Counted from the stretch's first letter, positions 14,044-26,683 are shown. The stretch: DNA of 64,000 nucleotides from Aphrophora alni (GCA_963513935.1 OY740774.1:98587668-98651667); one strand, 5' to 3'. The notes: generated by a model from the letters alone, not told the origin. Numbers and translations are program-made.

Positions 14044-14501
14044 TAGTTTAGCCAATGACTACATAAATACTATAAGACACGACATAGGATAGGGAAATAG
14101 TCTACGCTTTACGGGACACAAGTTTGACACACAGCTATCAGAAAGCGCTAGCAGCAGGTGCTTGACTGTACGCATCCCACTTGGTTGAGACTGTACAACT
14201 GTTGACCTCTCTCTCACAAACCTTCTCACTTACTTCCGTCAGCATAGTCAGTGTTGTCAGTTCGTGCGCTGAGATAAGCGATTCTCGACCTTCCCTCGCA
14301 TATCTGGTCCCATATGTGGCATCAGTGCGTTTTCTCTTACCCGCCTGAAACATTGTTTGACCGTAGAGCCACCTAGCGCCAGTCACATCAACTTCAGATT
14401 CTCTAGCAGAGTGACCTAGCGGGTATTGGACAACTCAAGAATAAGCGTAGAATATTTAACATGCCGTGTCTTATAGTATTTATGTAGTCATTGGTTTAGC
14501 T
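14044..14501. mobile_element. 458-bp terminal-inverted-repeat element (non-autonomous)
   Basis: Ends 14044-14083 and 14462-14501 are about 40-bp inverted repeats with a perfect core (ccaatgactacataaatact and on through ataagacacg) and only a few mismatches near the edges. The interior is markedly less AT-rich than the flanks, suggesting a different origin. A minus-strand frame of 82 codons (14138-14386) fills much of the interior, but shows no transposase motif. Size, TIRs and lack of coding fit a MITE or deleted DNA transposon. The superfamily cannot be assigned because the target-site duplication is not clear. Confidence 0.8.
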
Positions 14502-15757
14502 TACAATCCTGAGTAACATCGAAATTTACTTAAACCATCAAGATAGTTATCCTGGATTATCTTATGAATAAAAAGTGAGCAGTATTAATAAGATCCAACT
14601 AATCAGTTACTTGAGAGGTAGAACACACTATTAGATAAGCACAGACAGCCGCTGTTCTTAACATATAGCTAACTTTGATCTCACAAGTAATAAAACCCAT
14701 AACATTCTGTCTAATCATTTCCGCTCATTATTTTTGTTTCAGGAGCAAAAGGACTACAGTAAACACAGGAAACAACTTCATTGCAGACGTTTTTCAGTCT
14801 CGAGTAGGCAGTAGAAGAAGACATTGCATGTAACGCAGGTACTTAATAAATTCACTAACAGTAAGTTGACTCCCATCCTTAATATACACAGATAATCTGA
14901 AAGATGTTGGGAGGCTTTACCAGCCAACTCCTTTCCCAAACCTTGGATCCTGCATGGTCTGTTGCGAGGTTTATACTTGACACAGCCAGGTTTTTAATCT
15001 CGCTCTTCACGTTGATACATAACGTTCGGATTTTAAAATTGAAAATCATTCGTGAATCCATGTTCTACTCGATAAGGGCACTTACAGGACGGGAGGTGGT
15101 TTTTGTAAGTAAAAATCTATCACTATTGGGAGTACCGGATTTCCATTGTCTTTTAAATTTTCTGGACTTCAAATTGTAAGATAATTTAGACTTAATTATT
15201 TCAACTTTATTATCTGCAGTTAAAAAATTAACTACACCTTTTAAACTGCTTTAAATTTTTCATTCTGTGTGTAAAAGAAAGATCGTGGGGGGGGGGAGAA
15301 GATATTTCCATAGGAATATTCCGATTTATTTCTCGAGCAGTCTGAAATGTGTGTTGCAAAAATTTATTGAACATATTTTTATAGAAAATTTAGTAATCTT
15401 TAAATTTACTTGGATAATTTTTGCCTTGGAGTCAAAAGTAACAATGATCATGTATGTATAATCTTAAATGGCTGTAACCAGACCAATTTAATCGCATCAG
15501 AAAGAGTAAATGACTAAATTGTAAGGTTTTTAATTTACAAATATTTATTTCTCTTGATATTTTCCAATAGACTTGAAATATTTCAGTTATTTAAATGCAA
15601 AAATGAGCATATACAAATAAAGAAAATATCGTTATGCAGTCAAAACTCACCCAATTTTGATCGGATTGGAATAAAAAATAAAAATTCAGAGAAATATCTT
15701 TAAATTATCCCTTTTGTTTGTTTTGATTAAACTAACATTTCTAGATTATTTAACAAG
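14502..15757. other. No gene seen; one exon-like interval
   Basis: 14743-14837 is bounded by a good acceptor (tttttgtttcag) and a plausible donor (acgcag/gtactt). Stops in the frames make a coding exon unlikely, so it could at most be untranslated or non-coding RNA. Opposite-strand 91- and 60-codon frames at 14879-15179 have no recognisable domain. Confidence 0.3.
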
Positions 15758-15851
15758 TCCTATGAGTAAGGGGACAGCGATCGAAGAATCGACTAATTTG
15801 AGTGTTAAAGCAGATGTACGCAAAACCACCTCTAACAATTTAGAGCTTCAG
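15758..15851 (+). CDS. Possible isolated coding exon, unknown
   Basis: Between an acceptor-like site (T-rich stretch, tttaacaag) and a donor-like site (cttcag/gttatt) one frame is open and unusually protein-like for this window, reading MSKGTAIEESTNLSVKADVR and then KTTSNNLELQ. The frame stays open upstream to about 15690 and closes about 20 bases after the donor. It is 94 nt long with no neighbouring exon found, and I recognise no domain. Chance remains a real possibility in AT-rich DNA, because acceptor strength is only moderate. Confidence 0.25.
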
Positions 15852-16590
15852 GTTATTTTTCCTTTTGTATAAATCTAATTTTGCTGTAGTAATTGTGCTC
15901 ATGAACGTTGTACACAATAACTACCTAAAGAATAAGTGTACTATACCACTCAGTTTGATACTCATTGTTTATCCTTGTGTCACAATATTTGTATATCTTT
16001 GAGATGCAGGCGAAGGACAAACAACTGTATACAGTACAACTGATTCCTATCTGCAGCTGTTTGCTTTGAAAGTTAAATGATACACAAACTGTGACAGATT
16101 AATATTTACTGTTAAAGTGCTTCTGTTTATTCCGTGTCCACAGTTGTGTTGCTGTTTAATATTTGTTGATTGCAAGACATGAGTTTAACTAAGTTAACCA
16201 CGGTTTATTGTATTAGTATTATGACCGGATTGTTTGATCAAATTGACTTTGTCATTAGGTTAGTGTTGGTTTGATATGTTTCTATTACATGAAAGGAAAC
16301 GTTAGAGAAATGCTAAAAATATGCTTATATAACTTTATCAATCTAGTTTTCACTTTTAAAGCTATAGTGCACAGCAAAAGTCGTTAGAAGGGTAATATAG
16401 ATGTAATTTTAAAAATAAACGTTGCCATTTTGAACAAAATTTCACTCACCAAAAACCAAATAAAAACTAACCAAAACTATATGTCAGCAGAAACATCAGT
16501 TCGATAGTTGAAAGTCTAAAAGTGAACCTTGGATGTTCTTTTATATTGTTTACACTGATGACCGACGGTACTTGATAGAATTCCATTTTA
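15852..16590. other. No gene seen
   Basis: AT-rich spacer without a supportable feature. Confidence 0.5.
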
Positions 16591-16739
16591 ACAAATAAAA
16601 CACAATTTTTCTTTTGTAAATTCTATAATTTATTTGGTCTAGCCGACCATGGCTTCGCCAGTTACGGCATTGACGAGGCTCTTACAAGACTGAACCAAAT
16701 AAATTAGAATTTACAAAAGAAAAATTGTGTTTTATTTGT
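16591..16739. mobile_element. 149-bp MITE-like element with perfect 34-bp TIRs
   Basis: The first 34 bases (starting acaaataaaacacaattttt) are the exact reverse complement of the last 34. Pairing resumes after a 2-base bulge for another 12 bases (aatttatttggt). The 50-odd-base centre (around gaccatggcttcgccagttac) is much more GC-rich. The arm sequence aataaaacacaatt is shared with the hairpin at 16909-17085. Confidence 0.9.
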
Positions 16740-16908
16740 CTTGGATGTTCTCTTTGAAAACAAGATTGTATATTTAAAAACGTGTTTTGATGGGGGCCAT
16801 GAACATGTCCACGGCGCTTAACGTATTTTTTTTCGAGCTTTAATGAGAACGATTAACGTTTTTTACCAATTATTCATAAACTGTTATATTTTTTTACTTT
16901 AAGATTTC
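16740..16908. other. Spacer between two hairpin elements
   Basis: AT-rich. Contains a gggggccatgaac block like other atggcgg-type arthropod repeats. Confidence 0.4.
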
Positions 16909-17085
16909 AATAATGATTCGAATTTGCCCCTAACCACAATCACTAGAAACTTTAAAATAAAACACAATTATCTGATTAATTGTTCTTTATTAATTATTTT
17001 CACTAAATGCCCAATTAATCAGATAATTGTGTTTTATTTTAAAGTTTCTAGTGATTGAGGTTAGGGGCAAATTCGAATCATTATT
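16909..17085. repeat. Long hairpin: 74-bp arms, about one mismatch
   Basis: Arms 16909-16982 and 17012-17085 pair at about 73 of 74 positions around a 29-nt loop. The near identity shows that it is young or under conversion. It is either a foldback MITE or a hairpin-RNA source. No promoter evidence is visible. Confidence 0.92.
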
Positions 17086-18305
17086 GTGAATTTCACCACA
17101 GTGCTCAACAAGATTGTATTTTAAGATTTCAGTTTATTACCCCTTAAAATTCACTAAAATTTGAATGAAAGCGGTGAAGCCAATTTTGACACACAAGTCA
17201 TAATTATAATTGCCTCAGGGCTGATAATTTAATTTTTACCAATAATTCACAAACCAGAATTATCTTTAGAGATGACAATCAATAAGTTTTGTTTTAGTAA
17301 TCAGAAGCTACGCTTGAGAGAAATTTGAATAAAATCGTTATATCCAAATTTTAGAAAATGTTATTGTCTTTTTTATCTTTATAGTCACACCAAAAATTTA
17401 ATTTTTAGAAAAAATAGAAAACTTCCCGTTATATGGTCTAAATATGCTCACGTCATTTTTTAAATTAAAATCGATACACGAGTTTGGGTTGTAGGCTAGA
17501 CAGAAAGATGGGCATCATTCTAAAATCACTTTTTCGAACTAACGAGACCTACGGATGTTTCACATCTATATTTTGACCCATCAAATAACTCTCTCTAAGC
17601 GACGTTGATGTGAGTAATTAAAACACTAAAAACTAATACGAATATTTGAAATTCAACGAAAATTTTCTACCTGTAACATAACGTTTTTTAGGCCACATAA
17701 TTTCTCACGAAAGAAAAAAAAATCAACACAACATGGTCCAAAACTAAATATAATAGATTGTATAAAGTACTATTAATAATTTTTAGATGGAATTGTGTAA
17801 AAATATGTTCTGACCTCAGTTTGGCACAGCAATTTGTAACGATCTAAGTTATCTACTCCTCTAATTTACTCTGAGAGTAAATTGGGGTCGTGATTGCAAC
17901 ATCTATAACTTATTTGCCACCTTCATCGTCTGCTAACGATTTATAATTCGTTACACGTGTGGTTAGAATGACAGTTATTTTTCACGGTTATTTTAAATTG
18001 TTTTATAATTAATAAAAATGGTAAAATTTATTTATAGGAACAAATAATTTATGTGACGTCAGCGTTATAAGGAGTTAACTCAGCTATTGATACTACATAT
18101 TAATATTTTTTTTTAAAAAGATATTTTGATATTGGTAGAGCTAAAAATTATTCAGTTCTTTCCTTAATAAAATAACAGTAATTGTAGTCATATTACAATG
18201 GAAATAAAATCTTCTCTACTCACATTTTGTACAGTGTTCTTCGTATTGGTTTGGAATTGAATGCAGTTTGTGTATAATTACTATGTTTGTGATGGTTACA
18301 ATTTT
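17086..18305. other. No gene; diverged dispersed repeat text
   Basis: 17460-17590 contains a block around ggctagacagaaagatgggc followed by ctaaaatcacttttt, a style common in arthropod dispersed repeats. No frame is supportable. Confidence 0.4.
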
Positions 18306-18635
18306 CGGCCGCCATCTTGCACCCACTCTAATCAGTGTCTAGGTTTCTTATTTACAAAGCAGTTTAAATGTATTTTAAAGTTATTTTATAACGCAATGTG
18401 AGTTTTGCAATGTTCGATTGAGGTAAAGATCAAAGTCTAGTACAGTAACGTATGTTTCACATAGTTGAAGTATTAAATTTGGATTATTCAAAAAAATTAA
18501 ATTTCGTACATTTCTTACGGTTATCAAAAAAATATTTAAGCCACTCAACTCAGGGTTGAAAACGGTGTTAAATCACGTATCAAAACACGTTGTTGCCATT
18601 TATAAAAAACTGATTAAAATCCAAGATGGCGGCCA
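18306..18635. repeat. Imperfect inverted pair around ggccgccatcttg
   Basis: ggccgccatcttg at about 18307-18319 and caagatggcggcc at about 18622-18634 are exact reverse complements. Pairing continues weakly inward (taatcagt). Confidence 0.6.
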
Positions 18636-18929
18636 AATATTTTAACACATAGTTTAGTTAGAAATCGATGACGGAAATAGTGGAAAAAGTAGGGGGGTGA
18701 TAAACTTTACGTTCGCTCTGTATAATAAATTATTATTGATTGTCTTACTGGACTAGTTTCATTCAATATACACTTCTACACACATGTGTAGGGACCATTA
18801 TAGCGAATCTTAAAATGTAAATATGTGTTTCTTAGTGGCTGTATAACGCTTAAACGTTGTGTGCAAGATTTAAATGCTAAATATTAGGCGCGTGTGTAAG
18901 AATAACAACAGAATTTAGTTCGACAATGT

Positions 18930-18955
18930 CTGAATAATAGGCGAAACGTACGTCG
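18930..18955 (+). other. PLE-tail hairpin motif, degenerate
   Basis: ctgaataataggcgaaacgt keeps the two conserved ends (CTGA... and GAAACGT) but has lost its stem. Confidence 0.35.
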
Positions 18956-19589
18956 CCAAAAATAATAAGGAACAGCACTACAAAAAAGGTATTTATTTAT
19001 AAAAAAAAAGCATAAACTTTTAATTGAATTGTTTGTATATAACTTTTACCAGATAGTTAATTAAAATGGAACTACGGTGGATAATTTTATTTTGCACTTT
19101 TAGAATTCCTAAATCATAAAATATATTTTTTACGTAGGGTTTGTTGCGGGTAAAAGTTATTTATAAATCATGAGGTTTACAAAACATTACAAAATTGGGC
19201 TTAGAGCCGGTTAAAAAACAAAAAACATCTATTTATGTGTTTTAAAAACATTATAATGTTATAAGCAAATAATGGGGGGGAGGGGGGTTATCGGTAATCC
19301 AATCATAAATATTGGAAGTTTGTGACTAGCATGTTTTGTTGCAGACATTAATGTTTTTTGTTCAAAATATAATTTTAACTGTCGGAGTCGATGAGTTATT
19401 TATTAAACCTATTAAATATATTCAGTTATTTGAACGAAATTGTTCAAAGAAAATGGTTAAGAAATCACTTCAATATGGTACCATACATGACCCGATAAGA
19501 AACTGTCTAGCCAGAGGTTGTTACTCAAAAATATTATTATTATATTCTCCTAATTACTTTACGTGAATGAAAATATTGGACTGGGTTCG
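18956..19589. other. No gene seen
   Basis: A 76-codon plus frame (19336-19566) follows an acceptor-like tgttgcag, but has no recognised domain and no partner exon. Confidence 0.4.
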
Positions 19590-20130
19590 TTAACGTATAT
19601 TGTAAATAACAACTCTGTGTAAACAATTCCATGAAATATGCGTACCTTGAAAAGTTAAAACACTTATGGTGGATTTATTAATCAAAGGGTTACATCTATG
19701 GACATATCCATTTCAATAACACAATTACGTGATTAGCAATTCAAATATTTTGTAGCAATCAGAAATATCTATTTTTAACAGCTACGTTAAATTTCCAGGT
19801 CACGCGAACGTTGGAAAGACAAAAGTATACTTATCCTTTCCTGTTACTTTTCACTGATATGTAATACTGCTATTATAAAGATTGATTGATAAAAGTCACG
19901 TGTTGCCAACATTTAATGGTTTTGTTATGGCTATGCAAATTATATGTTTCCCGTTAAATTATGAGCGAAAAAAATATCCGTGGAACGTAATATGGCTAAT
20001 GATATACAACACACTCCCTTTTAGGCGTGTTATTGTAAACAAACGATGAGAAATGAACACATGGAATGGAAGCAACAAACAATAAATAACACACAACTGG
20101 TAAACTGACACGATATGGGTAAAGATTCGT
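19590..20130 (+). repeat. Dispersed repeat family A, copy 1 of three in direct orientation
   Basis: Co-linear with 21900-22421 and 24160-24685. Shared landmarks are aattccat, catctatggacat, gattagcaattcaaat, an aggtcacg block, gttattataaa, atttaatggttttgttatgg, gcaaattatatgtttc, aatgatatacaacac and ctgacacgatatg. Both 60-odd-codon minus frames inside it are chance. Confidence 0.8.
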
Positions 20131-21173
20131 CTGTGGAGCTTCTCTCGTTTGCCGAACACCTATTATACGTTCGTCGATTGCCGTGCTGCAAAAATATTTC
20201 TATGGGTTCATTTAGAGTCTTCAATCAAACTTTTAGCAATTTTAACATTTTGTCACCATTTTTGTAATGTCGAGCCGAATTGACTAATACTAGAACAATT
20301 AATTCGTCTGTTGTCCGGTGTCAATTATAATTTAATTCATAAATGCGAATAATTATCCATCATTTGCTTTTGAGAAATATTAATACTAGTGATACATGCC
20401 GATTATGTATATGTAAATACCATTTTGTTAATATTATATTACAAGAAGAACGAGCTGCATATCAGAAAACTAACTAATATTCGGTGTATAGTAAAAATAA
20501 AATTTGAATTATATTCAGAATATCACGGATGACAATAGCTGCAAAAGAATGTTGTTTATCTCCAATACTGTTCGACTCGGTAAAATCTTAAAGTTCAACA
20601 ACAGCAAAAGACCCAGAAAAAATGTATTTTTTAAAACATATTACTTTAAAAAAATTGTATATAATTCTTTACGAAAAATGTATATATGTAATTGTGAAAA
20701 ACCAATCAACTAATGTAACAGTGTAACTACATTTTGTTTTCGTTTTCTTGTAACAAAGTCAAAGGTTTATAAACAATCTGGTAGTAGAAGAGAATTTAAA
20801 ATTTGAGAAAGAAATTTACTATTCAACATTCTGGATTAGGTAATTACTCTTCATATTTCACCGAAATTAAACCTTTTACAACAGCTGATGGTGTAACCAT
20901 AAATGGTGTTTCGATTTTTTTACAGATAAATACGTTTTGTTTGGAAACTTAGAGGACAATTTATCTACATTTTAGATCCAATTTGGAGTAACTACAATAA
21001 TTTAGGTGACAGGTATGCTTAGATTTAAATTTGTAAAACAATTGAGTTTCTGAAAAACCTGTCTGACAAAAGTTGAATTCTTTTTAAAGAAACACACCCA
21101 TCTTTAAATTGATTACAACCAAAACGAAACATTTCTAAAAAAAAAATCATTGATTTTTTCTTCAATTCAAACT
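20131..21173. other. No gene seen
   Basis: Nothing supportable. A 69-codon frame (20504-20713) has no recognised features. Confidence 0.45.
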
Positions 21174-21481
<308 letters not shown>

Positions 21482-21899
21482 AGAATAAAAATTCAAATTA
21501 ATTTAAAGACTGAAATAATTTCTTATATTTATAAATTTATTTGTATTTAAGTTGCAATATTTAAATCAAAGTAATTATGTCCGGATGGAAGCCGGTAGTT
21601 TGTATCAGTTAGTGTTAAGTTTTGTGTGTGAGAGTTTCAATACTCGTTCTTGTGAAAGTTTAAAAATTACAGTGTTAACCCGGTAAACATGTAAGGATCT
21701 ATTATCGCTAGAAAATTTCATTTATGAGAGCTAGACTTACAGTGACAGGAACTAGATGTCACCATCTCACGTTGCATGATGAAAAACCTTCTAGCGAACA
21801 TAACCCTAAATTCAATGATTTATTAATATATCCCAATCATGAAACAAATCTAATATTTTGTGTGACCTGAATGGGAATATTACACCTGGTGGAATATGT
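21482..21899. other. No gene seen
   Basis: Spacer between the CT tract and the second family A copy. Confidence 0.4.
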
Positions 21900-22421
21900 A
21901 ACGTTAATATAAATTGTAAATCAAAACTCCGTGGACACAATTCCATGTTCGTTGAAAACTTAACACGCTCGTGTTGTATTTAATTAATTCATAGATTCCA
22001 TCTATGGACACATCCATGAAGTTCAACAGTACAATTTATTAGATTAGCAATTTAAATGTTTTGCTAACAAAAATGTTAATGTTTCTTTTATCGTTAAAAG
22101 GGACACGTTAAAGTGCTAGGAGGTCACGGAACGTATATTTATCGTTTCCTATTCCACAGATACGAATCACATTGTTGTTATAAAATATGGATGGACTAAT
22201 AAAAATCACGTGCTGGGAGCATTTAATAGTTTTGTTACGGCTGTGCAAATTATATGTTGCGGGTGAATTTCTGAGTAATAATAATATCCGTAAATAATGA
22301 TACACAACACACCGTCCTTTTAGCCGAACTGTTGAACAAATAATGAGGGAGATATACTGTTGTAGCAGGAATCAATAAGTAACAACACGCAGCAGTTAGA
22401 CTGACATGGTGGGGTGAGCAC
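21900..22421 (+). repeat. Dispersed repeat family A, copy 2
   Basis: Same landmark order as the copy at 19590, including ccatctatggacacatccat, agattagcaatttaaatg, gtttcttttatcgtta, atttaatagttttgttacgg and caaattatatgtt. Confidence 0.8.
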
Positions 22422-22680
22422 TGTTTGATGTTTTTATAGTATCCAAAGAACTTGATATTAATGTATGCAGATCGTAAAGCAAAATATAACTTCGTACCTG
22501 TAATTTTAGAAGGATCTACGGTTTTAAACTTCCAGCAATCTAAACATGATTAATTATTAGCAGAACCTAGTTTAGCTGTCACATTTGAACAACAATATTA
22601 GAGCGCCATGTAATGTGTTTCCGTGAGTAAAAATACTCTCATCAATATGTACTGTACGGTGTTTATTTATTTTAATATCG
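22422..22680. other. Spacer
   Basis: Nothing supported. Confidence 0.4.
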
Positions 22681-22953
22681 GTATTGTATTGTATTGTATT
22701 GCATTGCATTGCATTGTATTGTATTGTATTGTATTGTATTGTATTGTATTGTATTGTATTGTATTGTATTGTAATGCATTGTATTGTAATGTATTGTATT
22801 GTAATGTATTGTATTGTATTGTATTGTATTGTATTGTATTGTATTGTATTGTATTGTATTGTATTGTATTGTATTGTATTGTATTGTATTGCATTGCATT
22901 GCATTGCAGTGTATTGCGTTTTATTGTATTGTGTTGTATTGTATTGCATTGCA
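22681..22953. repeat. (TATTG)n pentanucleotide array
   Basis: About 54 units of gtatt with scattered gcatt and gtaat variants clustering at both edges. The many 70-140-codon frames through it on both strands are artefacts of a 5-base period. Confidence 0.98.
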
Positions 22954-23086
22954 TACACATACAATACACATGCTGCTCGGCTGCAGTACACATTTTGACT
23001 GTCAAAATTTAATATAGTAGAGGGAAATTAGAATATAAAATTGACGTAACTGGGAATTGTTTTTCATTTTTATACATGCAACTGAG

Positions 23087-24000
23087 TGGGAAACCAAAAA
23101 AAAAAAAAAAAAAAACAAATAGCAAAATCGGACTGGAGCATTTCAAATGCATCGTTACACTATTTTTTAAATATTTTTGGATCTATAGGTTGTAGAAAAA
23201 AATATGGAAATACTCGGAAATGGAGGGAATTACGAAATGGTAATGGTATAGTAACATTAAGGGTATCTAACCTTAAAAAATTCGAATTTCTGGTTTTAAG
23301 ATTTTTTCCACTAATAACGCAACAAATGGGGTAAGAATCATCACGAAAATTGGAAAAGAAAATGTAGACTATATTTACACAAAAAATCGTTGATCGAATT
23401 TTCAAAAAAGAAATAGTTTTACGGCTACATTTGGCCATTTTCGAAATAAAATTGAAAGCATTGTAATTTAATGAGAAGTGGTGGTAGAGTAAACTTTTTT
23501 TTAAATTGTCAGTTTGTTTACCTACTTTCTAGTGAACATATGCAAGAATTTGTTTATCAAATTAAAGTGTCCTTTTGTTTTTAATTACAAGTACCCATTA
23601 AATTACTATGCTTTCAATTTGTGTCGAAACTGATCAACTATAGCCATAAAAATGTTTTTTTTTGCAAATTTGACCACCGATTTCTAGTTGTAAACACACA
23701 TAATTTGTCCAATTGTCGTAAACATCTGGTTATTCTTACCCCATTTGTTGCATTATTAATGAAAGAAATGTTAAATCTAGAAATTCAATTTTTTGAGGTT
23801 AGAAAGCACTCTTAACTACCATTTCGACAGTCCCTTCATTTCCGAGTATATCTATTTTTATAAAATATTCTACGACTCATAGAGGGGGAATTATTTAAAA
23901 CATACTTCAGCGATCCACTAAAAATGTATTAAAAATGCACTTTTCTAACGAAGTCCGATTTTGCTAATTTTTTCGGTTTCTCGTTTGGTTTTTCTTGTCA
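23087..24000. repeat. Large foldback palindrome, about 0.9 kb
   Basis: The left arm, about 23087-23472, and right arm, about 23596-24000, are diverged inverted copies. Matching landmarks on the two strands are agcaaaatcggact, a tatactcggaaatg block, taacctyaaaaaatt, gaatttct, aacgcaacaaatggggtaag, a gaaatcggtggtcaaattt-like block and aattgaaagcattgtaattt. The centre is about 120 bases. A 20-base poly-A lies near the left tip (23097-23115). Apparent similarity is about 70 percent. The 60-90-codon frames inside it are not convincing. It could be a foldback transposon or an old inverted duplication. Confidence 0.8.
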
Positions 24001-24159
24001 TTTATCATATTGGTTTGATATCTTAATTTACCTATTTCATCAATATTTTAACGAAGCAATTTAATTAGTTAATAAACAAATTAATAGTTTTATAACAGAA
24101 TCGTAGATAATTTTTTTAATTTTTACTGATAGATTGATGTTTTATTACACTTGGTGCAT

Positions 24160-24685
24160 TAATATAAAACGTAAATCAAAACTCATGTTAACAATTCCAT
24201 ACAATATGTGTGCGTTGACGACTTAAAACATTCGTGTTTTATTTATTTATTCAAGGATTACATTTATGGACTTTTCAATTAAATTACCTGATTAGCAATG
24301 CAAATGTTTTACTAAGAAAAATCTGAAATGTTTCTTTTATCGTAATAACGACACGTATAAGAGGTCACGCGAAACACAAAGTTATATTTATTGTTTCCTG
24401 TTCCCTTACATTGATACAAATCACTGTTATTATAAAGGGTTCATTGATACAAATCTTGAGTTGTAACGATTTAATGGCTTTGTTATGGATATGAAAATTA
24501 TATGTTTCTAGTGTATTTATGAGAGAAAATTATATCTCTGTAGGCCTACAGTAATAAGGCTAATGATAAACGAGTATAACAGAATCCAATATATTGCTTT
24601 TTAGGAGAAAACAAACAATGGGAAATAGACATATAGAATGGAAGCAGCAAACAACTGATAAGCTGACATGACATGTGAGAATTTT
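24160..24685 (+). repeat. Dispersed repeat family A, copy 3
   Basis: Co-linear with the copies at 19590 and 21900; starts about 2.26 kb after copy 2, which starts 2.31 kb after copy 1. Landmarks include gattagcaatgcaaatgttt, gtttcttttatcgtaa, tgttattataaag and gaaaattatatgtttc. Confidence 0.8.
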
Positions 24686-24994
24686 TTTTCAGGCTGCTGT
24701 GTCTCTAGTTCTGTTGTTTGACGACTTCGCTTATGATAAGTACAGTTTAATAAACTGCACAAAAATGCGTTTTTAGTTCATTTTATACCTATAAGCAAGA
24801 ATAGATTACAGTACTGAAACCTGAGTTAACATTTTGTAGATTAAGTAGTATCTTAGTCTTTGATATCTTTTTCTAAGGTAAAATTCAGAAGGTGCAAACT
24901 GATTTTCCCATATACCATGATCTGCAGTCTTATTTGAAATCCAGCAATTTTTTTTTCTTTTTACGTAAACTATTGTCGTTTTAATCTAGCCACC

Positions 24995-25230
24995 GAATCT
25001 AAATGTAAATTGTGTAAACAAGAAGATGGAAAAGTGGTACAAATTCCACTAGGACATAAAGAGAATCTGAAAGTCTGAGATTATAAAGAGAAAAAAACGC
25101 TTATTGAAGAAGAGGCCATAAGAGCAACAAGCTAAAGAACTACTGAAAAATTATAATAGGATAAGGTCAAAGCATTCATCAGATTTTGTAAAAATAAATC
25201 TAAAATATTGACAGGGGGTACTGTAGAGTC
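24995..25230 (+). pseudogene. Degraded coding-like segment with CxxC, unknown
   Basis: The frame from 24995 reads ESKCKLCKQEDGKVVQIPLG then HKENLKV, a stop, YKEKKTLIEEEAIRATS and, after more stops, DKVKAFIRFCKNKSKIL. The composition (Lys/Glu rich, a CxxC, few low-complexity runs) is more protein-like than the surroundings, but at least four stops break it. I do not recognise a family. The EEEAIRAT segment faintly recalls the ERRIIRAT segment of the broken gene at 3528, so it might be related, but this is weak. Confidence 0.3.
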
Positions 25231-25690
25231 ACAATATTGGTACACTTTAGAAGGATGGGTCTACACCTTACTTTAGTAACATGTTAGAAACTACAAATAA
25301 AACGAATAACCTAAGAAAATAAATAAGTACAAAACAACTGATACTATAAATAACGGTAATCAGGAAAACTATTAGTTAACGCAGTATTACATAGAAGTTG
25401 AAACGAGGATATATGGGTAAACTGAACAAAAGGGGTGTGTACCGACAGGGGTAGTTATATGACGGGTTTATCGTGGTTAGCAATATTGTCCCTACTATCA
25501 AGAGTTTAGTGGGTGACCTTGTAGCACTGCTGAGAACCAAACCAAAAAAAAAACATCATCAGTCTTTAAGAAGAGACGTTCTCAATTTCATTCAGCTTTT
25601 ATTAATGGAAGTGCTTTTTATTACTCGTTAGATTTCTTCGATTATTTTTATTTTTTGTAAGTTTTCCTGGTGTATTTTTTTTTCTTCCTT
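25231..25690. other. No gene seen
   Basis: Nothing supported beyond the weak similarity of 25408-25540 to 8066-8190. Confidence 0.4.
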
Positions 25691-25725
25691 CCTAACGAGG
25701 GTTGATCCACAATAACGAAACTTCG
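25691..25725 (+). other. PLE-tail hairpin motif
   Basis: ctaacgagggttgatccaca..aacgaaacttcgtg. Same subtype as 56295 and 58019 (gagagttgatccatac core, then GAAAC and tattaatt), with a decayed stem. Confidence 0.5.
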
Positions 25726-26559
25726 TGTATTAATTTTATATAAATTAATGTTTGAAAATATTTTTACTGTAACATGAACAATCCATCGCCATCTAATAAA
25801 TATAAAAACAAATACTCATCTTGATGAACACTTCCATTTTATTCAAAGACTGAATAATATAAATTATTCTCTTCTTTAGTTTTAGCCCAACAAATAAAAG
25901 GAACGATATCACTTAAGACGTTTGTAAATTATCCCAAATGTCGCATCACTGCCTACGTAACAGATGTTTCTAACAAGAATGTAACAAACAGCTGAGGTTA
26001 ATGTGTTTATTTATTGCCGATTTTTGCAAATATAGAACTTAATTGACAATCCCGTAGCAGTCACATAAAAATTAATGGTCACTAATCATAATAAATGTTT
26101 CTCATGCTATATAAAAATATTTGTTTATTTTATTTTAGTTATTTTGGAACAATTGTTTAGAAGAACTTTTCGATGTAAATAAATGCAATGAAATTTGAAT
26201 ACTTCAACCGTCTGAATTTTCATACTAAATTAGTGACGTAGACTTGAGAAAGTATTTCACTTTTCGCTGCAAACATAAACAAGGTGTAAAAAGATCGCAC
26301 TAACTTTCTCATACATCCATTCACAAATAAAACCTAATATTAGTTTACTTCTTGTTAAAAATATTTCTATTTTATTTCTGGTTGGAAGCACGGTTCTTTA
26401 TTACTGATTATGTTTGCTCATTGATTTTTTTATAGGGGATATGTTGGTCTGGTATTCCTATCAACTTTTATACCAGAGTGTATTGAACACTATTTTAAAA
26501 GCTCTTATGTATAATTCAATAATTCAGCAGAGCCTAAATAATGTGTTCGACAAAGAAAT
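25726..26559. other. No gene seen
   Basis: AT-rich. The 66-codon frame 26414-26614 runs into a duplicated block and is not called. Confidence 0.45.
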
Positions 26560-26630
26560 TCTCCGCGCCCACTCAACTTACAGAAATAGGGGAACATTTC
26601 ACTGGAAAGCTTAAAATCTGAGGATCAATA

Positions 26631-26683
<53 letters not shown>

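Noticed and set aside
14138..14386. 82-codon minus frame inside the TIR element
   Set aside because: No transposase signature (DDE/D residues, HTH) and too short; open partly because the interior is GC-richer.
22572..23017. Six overlapping frames of 67-139 codons on both strands
   Set aside because: Produced by the TATTG pentamer, which lacks stops in several frames; no coding signature.
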